A stretch of 64,000 nucleotides of DNA. Source: Nocardioides sp. GTDB taxonomy: Bacteria; Actinomycetota; Actinomycetes; Propionibacteriales; Nocardioidaceae. How positions within the stretch are numbered: the first letter of the stretch is position 1; every line of letters starts with the position of its first letter. Positions 1-7,345 of the stretch are shown in pieces. The position numbers and the translations under genes were made by a program. The stretch is taken from contig PBYI01000034.1 of assembly GCA_002729525.1 (NCBI GenBank), forward strand, positions 203,970 through 267,969, given 5' to 3'. Below the pieces are notes generated by a model. The model was given only the letters and a program-made list of their open reading frames with translations, had not been told where the DNA came from and ran no database searches.

Positions 1-1128
1 GCCGCCGCTGCGGTGACCACCACGCCACCCGAGGCCACGGTCGCGCCCCTCGTCCGGGTGGCACCGACCGTCGAGCCCGACGTCGTGGAGCTGCCCGCCG
101 CGCGGGTCCGGCCGACCCCGCCGGTCCCGGCGCCCGTGCCGAGCACCGCGACCACCGTCGTGCCCACCGTGCGCGCGGTCGAGCCACTGCACGTGCCGGC
201 GCCGTCCGTGGAGCTCCCCGCCCCCTCCCCCGTCACCGACTCCTCCGCCTGGCCGGCCCCGCTCGTCGACCTGGCGCTGCTGGAGGCGGAGACCTCCGAG
301 GTCCCCGCCATCCGCGACCTCGGCGACACCACCGCCGAGCTGCCCCGGGTCACCCCGGGCCGGCGCCGCGCGGTGAAGCCCGCTGCGCCGAGCCGCGGTC
401 CGCTGTTCTCCTCGCTCCGCTCGCCGTCGGTCCTGCTGGGCGTCGCCGCGCTCGCGATCGCCGTCGGCGGCGTCGTCACGACGTACGAGACCCCGACCGC
501 ACCGGTCGCTGCTTCCCAGGGCCCGTCGCCCGCGACGGCGCTCACCGGCAACGGCGGCACGGGCGTCGTCGGCGCTCGCGGCCAGGACCTCAGCCGCGGC
601 TCCGACGGCCGTTCGTCGACCGCGGCCGCCACCACGCTCGAGCAGGCCGCCGAGGAGGACGCCGAGGTGCGCAGCGAGGCTCTCGGCGAGCTCGCCCAGC
701 AGGCCGAGCAGCAGGCGAAGAAGCTCGAGAGCGACCGCTGGGTCCTCCCGCTGTCGCCGTCGATCATCACCGCGACCTTCGGCCAGTACGGCCTGTGGTC
801 GAGTTACCACACCGGTCTCGACTTCAACGGCAACACCGGCGACCCGATCTCCGCGATCGCCGCCGGCACGGTGACCTCGACGGGTTACGACGGCGCCTAC
901 GGCAACAAGACCGTCGTCACTCTCGAGGACGGCACCGAGCTCTGGTACTGCCACCAGACCTCGATCTACGTCTCCCCCGGCGAGACCGTCGCCCCGGGCG
1001 AGACGATCGGCACCGTCGGCACGACCGGCAACGTCACCGGCTCGCACCTGCACGTCGAGGTCCGTCCCGGTGGAGGTGACCCGGTCGACCCCTACGCCGC
1101 GTTCGTGCAGCACGGCGTGACGCCGTAG
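1..1128 (+). CDS. M23 family metallopeptidase (LytM-type), 5' end at or beyond window edge
   Basis: Likely cell-envelope peptidoglycan endopeptidase of the M23/LytM family. The reading frame is open to the left edge; the first possible start in view is GTG at 13, with no visible Shine-Dalgarno in the 12 preceding bases, so the true start may lie outside. Counting from 13: a Pro/Ala/Val-rich cytoplasmic region of about 135 residues, one membrane helix (about 140-160, containing LLGVAALAIAVGG), an Ala/Glu-rich probable coiled coil (about 205-240), then the peptidase domain (about 245-365). The domain has both zinc motifs: HTGLD (H-x3-D) and HLHVEV (H-x-H). A small hairpin (AGGGCG/CGCCCT, 1127-1142) overlaps the stop codon and could terminate transcription. 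Family assignment is firm; substrate is inferred. Confidence 0.88.
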   Translation, partial: AAAAVTTTPPEATVAPLVRVAPTVEPDVVELPAARVRPTPPVPAPVPSTATTVVPTVRAVEPLHVPAPSVELPAPSPVTDSSAWPAPLVDLALLEAETSEVPAIRDLGDTTAELPRVTPGRRRAVKPAAPSRGPLFSSLRSPSVLLGVAALAIAVGGVVTTYETPTAPVAASQGPSPATALTGNGGTGVVGARGQDLSRGSDGRSSTAAATTLEQAAEEDAEVRSEALGELAQQAEQQAKKLESDRWVLPLSPSIITATFGQYGLWSSYHTGLDFNGNTGDPISAIAAGTVTSTGYDGAYGNKTVVTLEDGTELWYCHQTSIYVSPGETVAPGETIGTVGTTGNVTGSHLHVEVRPGGGDPVDPYAAFVQHGVTP

Positions 1129-1153
1129 GGCGGCGGCGCCCTCCTCGCTCGGA

Positions 1154-1354
1154 CTAGAGCCGGCCGATGTCCTCGGCCCCTCGCGCGTGCTCGACCGCGC
1201 TGTCACCGTGCGGACGCCCGGCGCCGGAGCGCCGACGCACGGTCGCCGGTGACCGGCGGTCGTGCCGCAGCTTGAGGACGACGTACACGGCGATGACGGC
1301 GACGACGCCGCCGATGACGATGAGGGTCTCCACGAGGCGAGTGTGCCCGTGCAC
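1154..1354 (-). CDS. small single-pass membrane protein
   Basis: A 66-residue hypothetical protein convergent with the M23 gene. It has a short N-terminus, one strong membrane helix (about residues 8-27, LVETLIVIGGVVAVIAVYVV) and a basic, Arg-rich cytoplasmic tail, which fits positive-inside topology. It lies just downstream of pcrA on the same strand (35 bp apart) and could be cotranscribed with it. No known family is recognised. The helix/charge pattern and codon use support it being real, but it is short and the start is not confirmed by a clear ribosome binding site. Confidence 0.5.
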   Translation of the reverse strand: MHGHTRLVETLIVIGGVVAVIAVYVVLKLRHDRRSPATVRRRSGAGRPHGDSAVEHARGAEDIGRL

Positions 1355-1388
1355 GCGGTGCCGAACCCTCGCCCTTGGCGGAGTGCGG

Positions 1389-3857
1389 CTAGAGCTTCTC
1401 CACCGGCGCGTACCGCAGCAGCAGCCGCTTCACGCCCTCGGACCCGAAGTCGATCGACGCCACCGACTTCTCCCCCTGGCCCTCGACGCTCACCACGGTG
1501 CCGAGCCCGAACGCGTCGTGGGTGACCCGGTCGCCGGGCTCCAGGCTCGGGATGTCGCGGGACTTCTTCGCCTTGGACGCAGCGTCCGCGCGTGCTGCGG
1601 CGGCCGAGAAGTTGCGCCGGCCGGCAGCCGTCGGCTGGCCGAGCCGCGCGCCGCCGCCGTACGACGAGGACGAGGACGCGAGATCGGGACGCCGCCAGGA
1701 GGCCATGGCGGCCTCGGTGCGGCGCCAGTCGACGAGGTCGACGGGCATCTCGTCGAGGAAGCGGCTGGCGGGGTTGTGCGACGGCGCACCCCACTGGGAG
1801 CGGACGACGGCGCGGGAGAGGTAGAGACGCTCGCGGGCGCGAGTGATGCCGACGTACGCGAGTCGTCGCTCCTCCTCGAGCTCGGGCTGGTCGCCGAGCG
1901 AGCGGGAGTGCGGGAAGACGCCGTCCTCGAGGCCGGTGAGGAAGACGGTCGGGAACTCCAGGCCCTTCGCGGTGTGCAGGGTCATCAGCGTGACCATGCC
2001 CTGGGCCTCGTCGCCGGAGCCGTCGGGGTCGGGCTCATCGGGGATCTGGTCGGCGTCGGCGACCAGCGCGACCCGCTCGAGGAAGTCACCGAGGCCGGGC
2101 GTGACCTGACCGGCGTCGACGTCGGCGGGGTCGGCGCTCGGTCCGGCGACGGGGTCGTCGGCGAACTCGCGGGCGACCGCGACGAGCTCGCCGAGGTTCT
2201 CCACGCGGGTGGCGTCCTGCGGGTCGTCGGAGGCCTCGAGCTCGGCGAGGTAGCCGGAGCGCTCCAGCACGGTGTCGAGGACGACGTCCGGACGCTCGCC
2301 TGCGGCGACCATCGACTGGAGCTCCTCGATGACCGCGACGAAGCCCTGGATCGCCTTGAGGCTGCGGGTCGCCAGACCGGGGGCGTCGACGGCGTGCCGC
2401 AGCGCCTCCCAGAACGTGATCCGGTCGCGCTCGGCGAGGTCGTTGACGCACTCGACGGCGCGGTCGCCGATGCCCCGCTTGGGCACGTTGAGGATGCGGC
2501 GCAGGCTGACTGAGTCGTCGGGGTTGACCAGGACCCGCAGGTAGGCGAGCGCGTCGCGCACCTCGCGGCGCTCGTAGAAGCGCACGCCGCCGACGACCTT
2601 GTAGGGCTGGCCGGTGCGGATGAACACCTCCTCGAACACCCGCGACTGGGCGTTGGTGCGGTAGAACACCGCGACGTCGCCCGGCTTGGTGCCGTCGTCG
2701 GTGAGCCTGTCGATCTCGTCGGAGACGAAGCGCGCCTCGTCGTGCTCGTCGTCGGCGACGTACCCGACGATCCGGTCGCCGTCACCGGAGTCGGACCACA
2801 GCCGCTTCTCCTTGCGGCCCTTGTTGTGGCCGATGACGTGGTTGGCGGTGGCGAGGATGTTCTGGGTGGAGCGGTAGTTCTGCTCCAGCAGGATCGACGT
2901 GGCGTCCGGGAAGTCCTGCTCGAAGTCCATGATGTTGCGGATGTCGGCGCCGCGGAAGGCGTAGATCGACTGGTCGGCGTCGCCGACGACCATCAGCTCC
3001 GCGGGCGGCACCCGCTCCTCGCCGGCCAGCTCGGGGTCGGCGGCGCAGAGGTGGTGGACCAGGGCGTACTGGGCGTGGTTGGTGTCCTGGTACTCGTCGA
3101 CGAGCACGTGCCGGAACCGTCGCCGGTAGGTCTCCTTGACCTCGGGGAAGGCGCTCATCAGGTGCACCGTGGTCATGATGAGGTCGTCGAAGTCGAGGGC
3201 GTTGGCCTGCCGCAGCCGCTCCTGGTACGTCGTGTAGGCGCGCGCGTAGACCTCCTCGAGATGGTTCTGGGCGTCCTTCGTCGCCTCCTCGGGGTCGCGC
3301 AGCTCGTTCTTCTGGTCGCTGACCCAGTGGAGGACCGGCCCGGGCTGGTAGCGGCGCGGGTCGAGGTCGAGGTCCTTGATGACCAGCGTCATCAGGCGCT
3401 TGGAGTCCTGGGCGTCGTAGATCGTGAAGCTCGACTTGAAGCCGAGCTTGTCGATCTCCTTGCGCAGGATGCGCACGCACGAGGAGTGGAACGTGCTCAC
3501 CCACATGATCCGCGCCCGCTTGCCGACGAGGTCCTCGACGCGCTCCTTCATCTCCGCGGCGGCCTTGTTGGTGAAGGTGATCGCCAGGATCGAGCCGGGG
3601 TGGGCCCTGCGCTCGGAGATGAGCCAGGCGATGCGTCGGGTCAGCACCCGGGTCTTGCCGGAGCCCGCGCCGGCGACCACCAGCAGCGGCGCGCCCTCGT
3701 GCTGGACGGCCGCGGCCTGCGGCGGGGTGAGGCCCTCCAGGAGCTCCTCGCGCGAGGGCCCGCGCCGCTGCGTGCGCGGCTCCTCGGCCGCGAGGCCGGC
3801 GACCCCGAGGCCCTCGATCGCTCCCTGGACGGACGTGCGTGCGGACGGAGTGCTCAT
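1389..3857 (-). CDS. pcrA: ATP-dependent DNA helicase PcrA/UvrD
   Basis: Superfamily 1A 3'-5' DNA helicase used in nucleotide-excision repair and clearing of replication/transcription conflicts. The 822-residue protein has the Walker A motif AGAGSGKTR near residue 62, Walker B/motif II as LVDEYQDTN, motif III GDADQSIYAFRGAD, motif IV QNYRS, and C-terminal motifs including TLMTLHTAKGLEFP and YVGITRAR. The last about 60 residues (GDRVTHDAFGLGTV...) form the Tudor-like C-terminal module known in PcrA to contact RNA polymerase. Length is normal for actinobacterial PcrA. The ATG at 3857 has no strong SD; a TAGGCT lies 10 bases upstream of it. Assignment is firm. Confidence 0.95.
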   Translation of the reverse strand: MSTPSARTSVQGAIEGLGVAGLAAEEPRTQRRGPSREELLEGLTPPQAAAVQHEGAPLLVVAGAGSGKTRVLTRRIAWLISERRAHPGSILAITFTNKAAAEMKERVEDLVGKRARIMWVSTFHSSCVRILRKEIDKLGFKSSFTIYDAQDSKRLMTLVIKDLDLDPRRYQPGPVLHWVSDQKNELRDPEEATKDAQNHLEEVYARAYTTYQERLRQANALDFDDLIMTTVHLMSAFPEVKETYRRRFRHVLVDEYQDTNHAQYALVHHLCAADPELAGEERVPPAELMVVGDADQSIYAFRGADIRNIMDFEQDFPDATSILLEQNYRSTQNILATANHVIGHNKGRKEKRLWSDSGDGDRIVGYVADDEHDEARFVSDEIDRLTDDGTKPGDVAVFYRTNAQSRVFEEVFIRTGQPYKVVGGVRFYERREVRDALAYLRVLVNPDDSVSLRRILNVPKRGIGDRAVECVNDLAERDRITFWEALRHAVDAPGLATRSLKAIQGFVAVIEELQSMVAAGERPDVVLDTVLERSGYLAELEASDDPQDATRVENLGELVAVAREFADDPVAGPSADPADVDAGQVTPGLGDFLERVALVADADQIPDEPDPDGSGDEAQGMVTLMTLHTAKGLEFPTVFLTGLEDGVFPHSRSLGDQPELEEERRLAYVGITRARERLYLSRAVVRSQWGAPSHNPASRFLDEMPVDLVDWRRTEAAMASWRRPDLASSSSSYGGGARLGQPTAAGRRNFSAAAARADAASKAKKSRDIPSLEPGDRVTHDAFGLGTVVSVEGQGEKSVASIDFGSEGVKRLLLRYAPVEKL

Positions 3858-3910
3858 GCTGGCGTCTAGCCTACGTTCGGCCGGGGACCGGTGGTGGGTG
3901 CGGGCCGCTC

Positions 3911-4007
3911 CTCCCGCTGTAACACGTCGTCCAACTGGCTATGGCACTGATCGATCAGTGCCATAGACGGTCCATCGGCCCGTTAGATGGCCGAACTGCG
4001 TGTTGCA
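3911..4007 (+). repeat. 97-bp nested palindromic element, left copy
   Basis: Noncoding element with two nested inverted repeats. The outer arms are TGTAACACG (3918-3926) and CGTGTTGCA (3999-4007). The core is a perfect 28-bp palindrome at 3939-3966 (CTATGGCACTGATC and its reverse complement). A second copy in opposite orientation lies at 5178-5274; an ungapped hand alignment of 3911-4007 with the reverse complement of 5178-5274 gives 77 of 97 identical positions, including the first 16 (CTCCCGCTGTAACACG). The pair brackets the AbiEi/DUF559 gene exactly. It resembles REP/MITE-type elements in size and foldability, but the family is not recognised. Confidence 0.85.
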
Positions 4008-4121
4008 TGATGCGGCGCGCCGGTCCGCTGGGCTTCCACAGGCTGATGCGCCGCCGTGGCTGTCCACAGCTTGTACGGCGGGCGATCGGCCGCGCGCCCC
4101 AGGCTGGACAGCCTCGATCGC

Positions 4122-5159
4122 ATGAAGCCAGAGATCCACGCACTCATCAACCTCCAGGACGGGCTCATCACCCGCCGCCAGGCCGAGCAGCACGGGATGA
4201 CCGCCGACCGGGTCCAACGACTCGTTCGAGCCGGCAGCTGGGTGCTCGTCCGCAAGGGCGTGTACGCCGACGCGAGCGCGATCGCCGCAGCCACCGACCG
4301 CCGGACGAGGCGTCTACTCGAGGACCGTGCCGCCAGCCTGCGCATCTCGGTCCCGCATGTGATGAGCCACGAGTCGGCGGCGTACGAGCTCGGGATGCAG
4401 GTGCTCCACCCGCGCACCGCGGCGACCCACGTGACCCGCCCGGGCGTGGTCGGCTCGCACCTACGGCACGGGGTGAAGCACCATCTCGCGCCGTACCGGG
4501 ATGTCGACGTCGTCGAGGTCGGACGTCGTCGGGTGCTCGGCAGGGCCCGTACCGCGGTCGACATTGCCCGGGAGCACGGCACGGTGCACGGCGTGGTGGC
4601 GATGGACGATGCCCTGCGTAGCGGGGTCAGCCGGACAGGGCTCGTCGACGCACAGTCGATCATGACCTCCTGGCCGCATGTGACGACCGTGCGAGAGGCG
4701 ATCGAGCTGGCCGACACCGATGCCGACTCACCGGGCGAGACCCTGCTGCGGCTCGTGGTGACCGAGCTCGGCCACGGCCGACCCCAGTCCCAGTTCGGCC
4801 TCACCAGGGAGGGCCGGACCGCCTGGTGCGACCTCCGCCTGGGTCGGCACGTGTTCGAGTTCGACGGTGCTGTGAAGTACCGCCGGCGTGACGAAGGTGG
4901 GCTTGCCGACGTCTCCGTCGAGGAGGTCGTCTTCGCCGAGAGACGTCGCGAGATCTGGCTGCAGGGCTTCAGAATCGGCATATCCCGCGTCGTGTGGGAC
5001 GACCTCTGGGGAAGCGCCCGATCGGCGACCCTCGAGCGACTGCGCGCAGAGTACGAGCAGACGTGCCGGCTCTACGGCACCGACATCTCGGACCTCGCGC
5101 AGTTCCGGCCTCGTGGCCCGCGCCCGCGCCCCGACGCGTGGCGCGCGGTAGCCGGCTGA
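4122..5159 (+). CDS. AbiEi-type wHTH / DUF559 (Vsr-like nuclease fold) protein
   Basis: A 345-residue protein of a family much expanded in actinobacteria. The N-terminal about 50 residues (INLQDGLITRRQAEQHGMT...GVYAD) are the winged-helix typical of AbiEi antitoxin-like proteins. The C-terminal about 110 residues look like DUF559, a Vsr/PD-(D/E)xK fold: acidic and lysine residues appear in order in CDLRLG, FEFDG and AVKY, followed by VEEVVFAERRREIWL. No AbiEii nucleotidyltransferase partner is adjacent. The start at ATG 4122 is chosen over an in-frame upstream GTG/ATG (4056), because the extra N-terminus is unlike the family and would sit right against the palindromic element. The gene is an isolated unit between inverted 97-bp repeats. 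Biochemical role unknown. Confidence 0.75.
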   Translation: MKPEIHALINLQDGLITRRQAEQHGMTADRVQRLVRAGSWVLVRKGVYADASAIAAATDRRTRRLLEDRAASLRISVPHVMSHESAAYELGMQVLHPRTAATHVTRPGVVGSHLRHGVKHHLAPYRDVDVVEVGRRRVLGRARTAVDIAREHGTVHGVVAMDDALRSGVSRTGLVDAQSIMTSWPHVTTVREAIELADTDADSPGETLLRLVVTELGHGRPQSQFGLTREGRTAWCDLRLGRHVFEFDGAVKYRRRDEGGLADVSVEEVVFAERRREIWLQGFRIGISRVVWDDLWGSARSATLERLRAEYEQTCRLYGTDISDLAQFRPRGPRPRPDAWRAVAG

Positions 5160-5177
5160 GGCGGCCACGGCCCCAGA

Positions 5178-5274
5178 TGTAACACGCTGTTCAGCGAACT
5201 AACGCACGCATGGACCGCCTACTGCACGGATCGATCGGTGCCATAGATACCTGAACGGCGTGTTACAGCGGGAG
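5178..5274 (-). repeat. 97-bp nested palindromic element, right copy (inverted)
   Basis: Reverse-orientation copy of the element at 3911-4007. Its own ends are a near-perfect 17-bp inverted pair: TGTAACACGCTGTTCAG (5178-5194) and CTGAACGGCGTGTTACA (5251-5267), one mismatch. The core GATCGATC is kept but the surrounding palindrome has decayed compared with the left copy (uncompensated changes), so the left copy appears the better preserved. It starts 18 bp after the stop codon of the AbiEi/DUF559 gene and ends 11 bp before the stop of the convergent membrane-protein gene. Confidence 0.85.
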
Positions 5275-5285
5275 AGGCCGCCGGC

Positions 5286-5645
5286 TCAGGCGGCGTGCGC
5301 CGAGGACCAGAGGATCGCCACGCAGACGTTGATCACGGCGAGGGCGGTCATGCCGGCCCAGAGGCCCTGCGGGATCTGCGGCTTGCGCACGTTGGCCATC
5401 ACCAGCACGAGCAGCACCAGGCCGATGACGGTCTTCACCGCGATCTTGGCGTAGTTGATGTCGACGTCGAGGCCCTCGAGGACGCCGACGAGCAGCAGGC
5501 CGGCGACGAAGGCGGTGCCGATGCCGTCGCGCATGGCGCCGTTGACCTCCTTCGCGGGCGAGCCGATCTGCACCAGCAGGCCGCCGATGAGGGCCGAGAA
5601 GCCGAGGACGTGGACGACGAGCAGCAGCAGGCGGACGGTCTCCAT
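5286..5645 (-). CDS. four-helix integral membrane protein
   Basis: A 119-residue hydrophobic protein with four predicted membrane segments (about residues 3-26, 43-60, 67-86 and 94-113) and short loops. It is similar in style to small actinobacterial proteins annotated only as hypothetical membrane proteins; no enzymatic motif is visible. ATG start at 5645. The gene is followed by the right palindromic element and preceded by the M15 lipoprotein gene (21 bp gap, same strand), so the two might be cotranscribed. Function unknown. Confidence 0.65.
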   Translation of the reverse strand: METVRLLLLVVHVLGFSALIGGLLVQIGSPAKEVNGAMRDGIGTAFVAGLLLVGVLEGLDVDINYAKIAVKTVIGLVLLVLVMANVRKPQIPQGLWAGMTALAVINVCVAILWSSAHAA

Positions 5646-5666
5646 GCCGGTGAGCCTAGAGGGCGC

Positions 5667-6632
5667 TCACAGTCCGTTCGCGGAGAAGTGCTGGTAGTCC
5701 TTCAGGCTGTTCCACGCGCCACCCCACGACCAGCCGATGTCGGCGAACGCGCGCACCACGAGCGAGTCGGCGGTGACCATGCCGGGCCGCACCCGCCCGC
5801 GGTCGAGGTACGACGACGCGAGCTCGGGCAGCACGACGTCGCCCTTCTCGTAGGGGTTCTGGAACGGGTTGACGTCGATCGCGAGGCCGTAGGCGTGCTG
5901 GGAGAACCGGGTCGTCTCCCCCGTCACCGGCCGGCACACGTACGCCGCGGTGTCGTTGCCGTCGCCAGTCGGCGGCGCGTCCAGGTCGGCGGTGCTGACC
6001 AGCCGCATCTCCTCGATCGGGAACCCGGCGCGGTACAGCCGCCGGAACACCTGCACGAGCCCGTCGGCCTCGGACGCCGCGACCACCAGCTCGCCGGTGT
6101 GCGCGAACCCGTCGAACCCGCGGAACGACACCGTCACGTAGCGCAGCTCGTCGAGCCCCACCGGGCACGCGGGCGACCAGGTCTCCCCCATCCGCTTCCG
6201 CACGGCCGCGGTGACCGGACCGGTGCTCGACTCGAACCGACCGGACGTCGGCGGCGGCAGCAGGTCCTCGGTCGGGTAGCGCCGGTTGCGCAACGACGGC
6301 GGCGTCGGCCGCACCTCGCCGAACCCGCGCTCGTCCTCCGGGAGCACCACCGAGCCGAGCACCCAGGTCGAGTACGCCGGCTGGTCGCGCGCCGCGCTCG
6401 GCTCCGGCGTGCTGGTCGGAGCGGTCGGTGTGCTCGAGGGGCTCGGGGCGTCCGACGGCGAGCCGGCCTCCGCCGGCGGGTCGGAGGGCGCGGCCGTCAC
6501 CGTCTCGGTGACCGTCACCGTCGGGGCGGGCGACGCCTCGGACGGCACCGAGTCCGGGTCGGCGCACCCCGCGACCGCGACCGCCGCGCAGACCAGACCG
6601 GCGACGAGGGCGGTACGGGGGTGGGAGCGCAC
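5667..6632 (-). CDS. M15 family D-Ala-D-Ala carboxypeptidase-like lipoprotein
   Basis: Probable zinc D,D-carboxypeptidase/endolysin-type enzyme anchored outside the membrane. The 321-residue product starts with a lipoprotein signal ending in the lipobox VAGC (Cys23), then a Ser/Thr/Pro-rich linker to about residue 85, then an M15 (VanY/M15_4-like) domain. The zinc-site motif is SQHAYGLAIDVNP (H-x6-D), with a third ligand in the C-terminal YQHFSANG. GTG at 6632 is chosen because GGGGGAG lies 10 bases upstream and the signal peptide begins directly after it; the open frame continues far upstream only as antisense noise. The 5' region carries a palindromic repeat (6668-6710). Confidence 0.82.
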   Translation of the reverse strand: MRSHPRTALVAGLVCAAVAVAGCADPDSVPSEASPAPTVTVTETVTAAPSDPPAEAGSPSDAPSPSSTPTAPTSTPEPSAARDQPAYSTWVLGSVVLPEDERGFGEVRPTPPSLRNRRYPTEDLLPPPTSGRFESSTGPVTAAVRKRMGETWSPACPVGLDELRYVTVSFRGFDGFAHTGELVVAASEADGLVQVFRRLYRAGFPIEEMRLVSTADLDAPPTGDGNDTAAYVCRPVTGETTRFSQHAYGLAIDVNPFQNPYEKGDVVLPELASSYLDRGRVRPGMVTADSLVVRAFADIGWSWGGAWNSLKDYQHFSANGL

Positions 6633-6667
6633 GGTCGCCCATGCTCCCCCACCGGTGGTGAGCCGGC

Positions 6668-6710
6668 GGTCTCGACACGGGCCCCGCTGCGCTCGGGGCC
6701 TGCTCAACCA
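6668..6710. repeat. Nocardioides-type interspersed palindromic repeat
   Basis: A 43-bp segment with GGTCTCGACAC at one end, TGCTCAACCA at the other and an internal hairpin GGCCCCG (6680-6686) / CGGGGCC (6694-6700). The same boundary words occur in the cluster at 63548-63795. On the minus strand it overlaps the 3' end of the upstream kinase gene and supplies its stop codon (TGA within GGTTGAG), and the hairpin is placed to act as a terminator or mRNA 3' end. Confidence 0.6.
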
Positions 6711-7318
6711 CTTGAGGGAGCCAGAGCGGCGAGCACCCGGTCGGCGACCTCGGCCGGCGTCAGCCCGTCGGTGTCGACGACGAGGTCCCACCCGTCGCCC
6801 ACCTCGACGTCGAGGTGCCCGCGGGCGTTGCCGAGCACCTGGCTGCGCACCCGACCGCGCTCGCGCTCCTCCAGCACCGGGAGCGACGCGGTGAGCCGCA
6901 CCCACCGCACCGACCGCGCACGCAGGTCGCGGCGCCAGGCCGGTACGACGGAGGCGTCGACCGGCATCTCGTCGAGGAGGACGTCGTTGCCGGCGGCCAG
7001 CAGCGCGTTCACCGAGGCGCGCATGCCGGCGAGGAGCCGCTCCCCCGCGTCGCCGTACCGGATCCGGGCGCGCGGCGACCCGTCGTCGTCGGTGCTGCGC
7101 TCGACCCAGAAGCCCGGCCCCGGACCTCGCGGGTGGTCGCGCCACTCGTAGGGGAACATCGAGAAGAAGTGGTCGATGCCGACGTGCAGCCAGGGGTCGG
7201 GCAGCCGTCGCTGCAGCTCGTCGACCAGCGTCGACTTCCCGACGCTGGACACCCCGACGAGCACGATCGCGCGACCCACCACACGCGCAGCGTGCCAGAG
7301 GGCGGCCGGGCGGATCAC
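6704..7318 (-). CDS. P-loop kinase, chloramphenicol-phosphotransferase-like
   Basis: A 204-residue P-loop NTPase. Walker A is VGVSSVGKST near residue 21; downstream GIDHFFSMFP and DVLLDEMPVD match the layout of the chloramphenicol 3-O-phosphotransferase-like (CPT) family, cytosolic kinases that modify small hydroxylated molecules. The true substrate cannot be read from sequence. Start is uncertain: GTG at 7318 gives the full frame, while later GTG codons just before GRAIVLVGV would give a shorter N-terminus. It follows betT by 27 bp on the same strand and could be at the tail of the bet operon. The stop codon lies in an interspersed palindromic repeat. Confidence 0.68.
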   Translation of the reverse strand: MIRPAALWHAARVVGRAIVLVGVSSVGKSTLVDELQRRLPDPWLHVGIDHFFSMFPYEWRDHPRGPGPGFWVERSTDDDGSPRARIRYGDAGERLLAGMRASVNALLAAGNDVLLDEMPVDASVVPAWRRDLRARSVRWVRLTASLPVLEERERGRVRSQVLGNARGHLDVEVGDGWDLVVDTDGLTPAEVADRVLAALAPSSG

Positions 7319-7345
7319 CGCCCGACCGCCCTCCGGAGCAGCGGG

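Noticed and set aside
4056..4121. 22-codon N-terminal extension of the AbiEi/DUF559 protein
   Set aside because: Sequence is unlike the family, Arg-rich, and no ribosome binding site precedes it; ATG 4122 matches the family start.
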